From Methylobacterium durans (GTDB lineage Bacteria > Pseudomonadota > Alphaproteobacteria > Rhizobiales > Beijerinckiaceae), in contig NZ_CP029550.1 of assembly GCF_003173715.1 (NCBI RefSeq), positions 4,077,501 to 4,141,500 of the forward strand: a stretch of 64,000 nt of DNA, in the 5' to 3' direction. The notes beneath the pieces are model-generated. The model was not told where the DNA came from. It searched no databases and was given only the letters and a program-made list of their open reading frames with translations. Of the stretch, positions 60,591 through 64,000 are shown in pieces. The position numbers and the translations under genes were made by a program. Every line of letters begins with the position of its first letter. Position 1 is the first letter of the stretch.

Positions 60591-61382
60591 GTGGCTCCGC
60601 AGCCTCCCGCGCAGGAGCGCGATGGTCGCATCCTGCGCTGGCTGCCCCTGGCGATCCTCGTCCTCGCCTCGCTCGCCGTGCTGGTCTCGGGCGCCTACCA
60701 CCTCCTGAGCCTTGACCGGCTGCTCGCCTCGCGCGCCTGGCTCCAGGGCTTCGTCGAGGCCGACCGCCTCCGCGCCATCGTGGTGGCGGGGCTCGTCTAC
60801 GTCTGCGCGGTGGTACTCTCCGTGCCGGCCTCGCTGGTGCTCACGATCATCTGCGGGTTCCTGTTCGGGATCGTCACCGGCGCGCTCCTCGCGGTCGCCT
60901 CCGCGACGACGGGGGCCGCGATCGTGTTCTCGATCGGCCGGGGACCGGCGGGCGACCTGCTGCGGCGGGTCGCCGGCCCGCGCCTCAGCCGCCTCGCCGA
61001 AGGGTTCCGGCGGGACGCATTCGGCTACATCGCTTTCCTGCGGCTGCTTCCGATCTTCCCCTTCTGGATGACGAACCTGGCTCCGGCCGCCTGCGGCGTC
61101 CGGCTCCGGATCTTCGTCCTCGCCACCATGCTCGGGCTCCTGCCGGGCGCCTTCGTCTACGCTGCGACGGGCGCCGCGATCGAGGACGTGGTCGCCGCCC
61201 ACGAGAGCGCCAAGGCCGCCTGCCGCGCCGCCGGCAGCCTCGCCTGCGACGAGGCCATCGCCGTCTCGGCCCTGGTGACGCCGAAGATGGTGGCGGGTCT
61301 CGCGAGCCTCGCCGCCTTCGCCCTGCTGACGATCCTTTTGCGGCGGCGTTTCGGGCCGAAGGTCCTGCCGCCGACATCCTGA
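60591..61382 (+). CDS. TVP38/TMEM64 family membrane protein
   Basis: 263 residues from GTG 60591 (GAGG upstream, 5 bp after the previous stop). It has about six membrane segments and the DedA/SNARE-associated core: SVPASLVLTIICGFLFGIVTGALLAVASATTGAAIVFSIGR, LRLLPIFPFWMTNLAPAACGV and LGLLPGAFVYAATG. These proteins are lipid-scramblase-like; the neighbouring lipid methyltransferase fits a membrane-lipid role, by inference. Longer frames upstream are shadows of pmtA and mnmA. Confidence 0.85.
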   Translation: MAPQPPAQERDGRILRWLPLAILVLASLAVLVSGAYHLLSLDRLLASRAWLQGFVEADRLRAIVVAGLVYVCAVVLSVPASLVLTIICGFLFGIVTGALLAVASATTGAAIVFSIGRGPAGDLLRRVAGPRLSRLAEGFRRDAFGYIAFLRLLPIFPFWMTNLAPAACGVRLRIFVLATMLGLLPGAFVYAATGAAIEDVVAAHESAKAACRAAGSLACDEAIAVSALVTPKMVAGLASLAAFALLTILLRRRFGPKVLPPTS

Positions 61383-61682
61383 CGGCAATCGCCGGTATCT
61401 TGTATACGCTCGCGGGCGTTATACAACCTAGAGAAATTACTTAAAAATACCGTCAACCCTCGGTTACTAGTCACGCCGAAGCCGGTTCAGTTCTGTTGCT
61501 TTCTCGTCGAGCTTGCCTCTCGACGCCGCGCTTGCGGGCGCGTACGAAGGACAGGTCTGATCTGACATTTGTTTGCGGACGGGCGCAGTTCGATTTTCCG
61601 TAGACCGCGGCGAGGCGCGCATCTCAGGCAAACCCGGGGTGGCCGCAGGCAAGAGGGCACTCAGGATCCGATAGGGATCGAG
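61383..61682. other. AT-richer intergenic region
   Basis: 300 bp between the TVP38 gene and the sensor kinase. An inverted repeat lies at 61400-61426, followed by an AT-rich stretch (61427-61470) that may be the kinase promoter. No gene is supported. Confidence 0.5.
61400..61426. repeat. Inverted repeat TTGTATAC / GTTATACAA
   Basis: Arms TTGTATAC (61400-61407) and GTTATACAA (61418-61426) pair with one bulged base around a GC-rich spacer, just after the TVP38 stop. It could be a hairpin or a regulator site; the left arm resembles the palindrome upstream of ccr. Confidence 0.4.
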
Positions 61683-63188
61683 ATGGGCGTGAGTACGCGT
61701 TCGGAGACCGAGACGGCGCCGATGCTCGGCCTGCCGACGGAGGCCGTGACGGCCCCGGCGAGAGGGCTCGGGCGCCATTTCGGCCTCTCCGGACGACTGT
61801 TCCTGATCACCGTCGCCTTCGTGGCGATCGCCGAGATCCTGATCTACGTGCCGGCGGTGGCAAATTACCGCCTGACCTGGCTCTCGGACCGGATCGCCGC
61901 CGCGCAGGTGGCCGCCACCGTGCTCGACGCCGCGCCCGGCCAGCCGGTCTCCGAGGATCTCGCCCGGCGCCTGCTCGCGGGCGTCGGCGCCCGGGCGATC
62001 GTCGTGAGCGGCGGCGGCACCCGCCGCCTCCTCTCGAACGCGGCCATGCCGGAGGGCGTCGTCGAGACGGTCGACCTGCGCGACGATTCGTGGTGGGACT
62101 CGATCCACGGCTCCTGGCGAACTCTGATCGCGCCGGCCGAGGAGCCGCTGCGCGTGATCGACCAGGGGCGCGCCGGCTTCGACATGGTCGAGATCCTGAT
62201 CGACGAGGCGCCGCTGCGGGCGGCGATCGTCGACTTCTCGATCCGACTGCTCCTGTCCTCGCTGATCATTGCGGCGACGGCGGCGGGCCTCGTCTTCATC
62301 GTGCTGCAGCGGGTGATCGTCGCCCCCGTGCGCCGGCTCGCACACAACATCACCGCCTTCGCCGACGACCCGGAGAGCCTGGAACGCGTGATCACGCCCT
62401 CGCGCCGAACCGACGAGATCGGCCATGCCGAGACGGCGCTCGCCAAGATGGAGCAGGCGCTGGCCGGCGAATTGCGCGAGAAGCGGCGGCTGGCCGAGCT
62501 CGGCCTCGCGGTCAGCAAGATCAACCACGAGTTGCGCAACCTCCTCACGACCGCGCAACTCCTCGTCGACCGCCTGGAAGGGGCCGCCGACCCGACCGTG
62601 CAGCGCGTGGCGCCGCGCCTCGTGGCGACGCTCGGCCGGGCGATTCGCTTCTGCGAGGCGACCCTCGCCTATGGGCGCGCCACCGAGCGCCACCCGCAGC
62701 GCCGCCTCGTCCTGCTGGAGCCGATCCTGGCCGAGCTGCCCGAACTTGCCGGCCTCTCGACGGAATCCCGCGTGAGCGTGCGCGAGCAGGTGCCGTCCGG
62801 CCTTCAGATCTGCGCGGATCCCGAGCAGCTCTCGCGGGCGTTGACGAATCTCGTTCGCAACGCCGTCCAGGCGCTCGACGCGGCGGGTGCGGGCCGCGAG
62901 GCCCCGGAGGTGCGGGTGACGGCTTCACGCCACGGCGGCGTCGGCTCAGGCTTCGTGACGATCCTCGTCTCCGACAACGGCCCCGGTCTGCCGGAGCGGG
63001 CGAAGGCCCACCTGTTCGCGCCTTTTCAAGGCTCCATGCGCGCGGGCGGCACCGGGCTCGGACTCGCCATCGCGGCTGAGCTCGTGCAGCTCAACGGCGG
63101 GACGCTGCGCCTGGACGAGGGGGTGCCCGGCGCGAGCTTCCGGATCACGGTGCCGGACTGGATCCCCGGCCCGAAGGAGCTGCACTGA
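61683..63188 (+). CDS. Membrane sensor histidine kinase
   Basis: 501 residues from ATG 61683. Membrane segment 1 (LFLITVAFVAIAEILIYVPA, about 40-60), a periplasmic sensor of about 130 residues, membrane segment 2 (LLLSSLIIAATAAGLVFIVL) and a HAMP region come first. The kinase core has the H-box SKINHELRNLLTT (H282), N-box LTNLVRNAVQAL, VSDNGPGLP and GGTGLGLAIA. The H-box (H-E-L-R-N) is of the unorthodox HisKA kind, lacking the usual Pro. No response regulator gene lies beside it, so it is an orphan here; the signal is unknown. Confidence 0.9.
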   Translation: MGVSTRSETETAPMLGLPTEAVTAPARGLGRHFGLSGRLFLITVAFVAIAEILIYVPAVANYRLTWLSDRIAAAQVAATVLDAAPGQPVSEDLARRLLAGVGARAIVVSGGGTRRLLSNAAMPEGVVETVDLRDDSWWDSIHGSWRTLIAPAEEPLRVIDQGRAGFDMVEILIDEAPLRAAIVDFSIRLLLSSLIIAATAAGLVFIVLQRVIVAPVRRLAHNITAFADDPESLERVITPSRRTDEIGHAETALAKMEQALAGELREKRRLAELGLAVSKINHELRNLLTTAQLLVDRLEGAADPTVQRVAPRLVATLGRAIRFCEATLAYGRATERHPQRRLVLLEPILAELPELAGLSTESRVSVREQVPSGLQICADPEQLSRALTNLVRNAVQALDAAGAGREAPEVRVTASRHGGVGSGFVTILVSDNGPGLPERAKAHLFAPFQGSMRAGGTGLGLAIAAELVQLNGGTLRLDEGVPGASFRITVPDWIPGPKELH

Positions 63189-63203
63189 GCGTGCGCCGTC
63201 CGC

Positions 63204-64000
63204 TCACTCGGCGGCGGCGAGTGTGATCCCGGGCACGGGCACGCCGATGTCGCGCAGCAATTCCGCGTCCGCGTCCGTCTCGTTGTTGGCGGTCGTCAGC
63301 AGGCGCTCGCCGTAGAAGATCGAGTTGGCACCGGCGAGGAAGCACAGGATCTGCGCCTCACGTGTGAGCCCACGGCGACCGGCGCTGAGGCGCACGCGGG
63401 CGCGGGGCATCACGATGCGGGCGGTGGCGCACATGCGCACGAGGTCGATCGGATCGACCGGCGCCTGGCCCTCCAGCGGCGTGCCCTCGACGGCGACGAG
63501 GGCGTTGATCGGCACGCTCTCGGGATGGGGCGCGTGGTTCGCCAGAACCTGCAGCATGGCGGCGCGGTCCTTGACGCCCTCGCCCATGCCGACGATGCCG
63601 CCGCAGCAGACGCCGATGCCGGCGTCGCGCACGTTCTCCAGCGTCCGCAGGCGATCCTCGTAGGTCCGCGTCGAGATGATGTCTCCGTAGAAGTCCGGCC
63701 CGGTATCGAGGTTGTGGTTGTAGGAGGTGAGGCCGGCCTCGGCGAGGCGCTGCGCCTGGCTCGGAGTCAGCATGCCGAGGGTGACGCAAGCCTCCATGCC
63801 GAGGCCGCGCACCCCCCGGACCATCGCCAGCACCGCGTCGAATTCCGGCCCATCCTTCGGCTGGCGCCACGCGGCGCCCATGCAGAAGCGGTGGGCCCCG
63901 GCGGCCTTGGCGGCGGCCGCCTCCTGCAGCACGGCCTCGACCGGCATCAGCCGCTCGCGGGCCAGCCCCGCCCCCTTGTGATGGGCCGATTGCGGGCAAT
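63204..64000 (-). CDS. bioB: Biotin synthase (5' partial)
   Basis: Radical-SAM sulfur insertion into dethiobiotin, the last step of biotin synthesis. The frame runs off the right edge: before the internal ATG at 63947 it continues as [17 protein letters not shown], the end of the CxxxCxxC cluster motif, so about 60 N-terminal residues are missing. Also seen are [50 protein letters not shown] cluster ligands (CC near 63620) and [10 protein letters not shown]. It converges with the sensor kinase gene. Confidence 0.95.
   Translation of the reverse strand, partial: CPQSAHHKGAGLARERLMPVEAVLQEAAAAKAAGAHRFCMGAAWRQPKDGPEFDAVLAMVRGVRGLGMEACVTLGMLTPSQAQRLAEAGLTSYNHNLDTGPDFYGDIISTRTYEDRLRTLENVRDAGIGVCCGGIVGMGEGVKDRAAMLQVLANHAPHPESVPINALVAVEGTPLEGQAPVDPIDLVRMCATARIVMPRARVRLSAGRRGLTREAQILCFLAGANSIFYGERLLTTANNETDADAELLRDIGVPVPGITLAAAE

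Overview
The window is very GC-rich chromosomal DNA from an alphaproteobacterium of the Rhizobiales, most likely Methylobacterium or a close relative (Methylobacteriaceae). The clues are adjacent, divergent ethylmalonyl-CoA pathway genes (ccr and ecm), a eukaryotic-type glutamine synthetase II beside a DUF2735 gene, homospermidine synthase, IalB, a SciP/CtrA-type flagellar regulatory setting and a LovK/LovR-like blue-light pair. No rRNA, tRNA or CRISPR array was seen. mutS is cut by the left edge and bioB by the right edge.

Layout. 0-10 kb: mutS (partial), lovR-lovK, an AmpG-like permease, an EcsC-family gene, then ilvA, dgkA and an AbrB-family permease on the minus strand. 10-16.8 kb: a REP-like repeat, oxyR divergent from a heme catalase, a cupin gene, then an MFS gene and lnt. 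16.8-27 kb: the conserved miaB-phoH-ybeY-corC-lnt and nfuA/tsaB-rimI-plsC blocks, both on the minus strand, separated by plus-strand glutaminase and glnII; then rplS. 27.5-36 kb: a MazEF-type toxin-antitoxin pair, mltB, leuD, small ORFs, ccr and ecm, and an SDR gene. 36-40 kb: a Uma2 gene, homospermidine synthase and two secreted proteins. 40-58.5 kb: a flagellar region (a large envelope/TPR locus, fliP, flbD, fliN, fliH, fliG, fliF, sciP, flgD, fliK) interrupted by a YbhN-type membrane protein, a ferredoxin, two abutting insertion sequences and a capsule-export-like gene. 58.7-64 kb: mnmA, a PmtA-like methyltransferase, a TVP38 protein, a sensor kinase and bioB.

How the genes work together. 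ccr and ecm catalyse successive parts of the ethylmalonyl-CoA route. glsA and glnII make an ammonia/glutamine module, with a candidate sigma-54/NtrC promoter at glnII. oxyR and the catalase share an OxyR-type box. CtrA-like boxes lie upstream of fliF, sciP and the envelope/TPR locus. lovK has a candidate EcfG (general stress) promoter.

The most striking cross-window pattern is four interrupted reading frames (corC, a small secreted protein, the envelope/TPR gene and flbD). Each is repaired by adding one G/C to a homopolymer, which suggests base-calling errors or phase-variable tracts rather than four independent gene losses. The second striking structure is a tandem IS1182-IS481 pair sharing one CTAG target, where the target itself supplies the stop codon of the IS481-type transposase. 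I did not find a convincing wholly new system. The strongest candidates for follow-up are the envelope/TPR locus, the orphan KpsE-like gene and the small ORFs.
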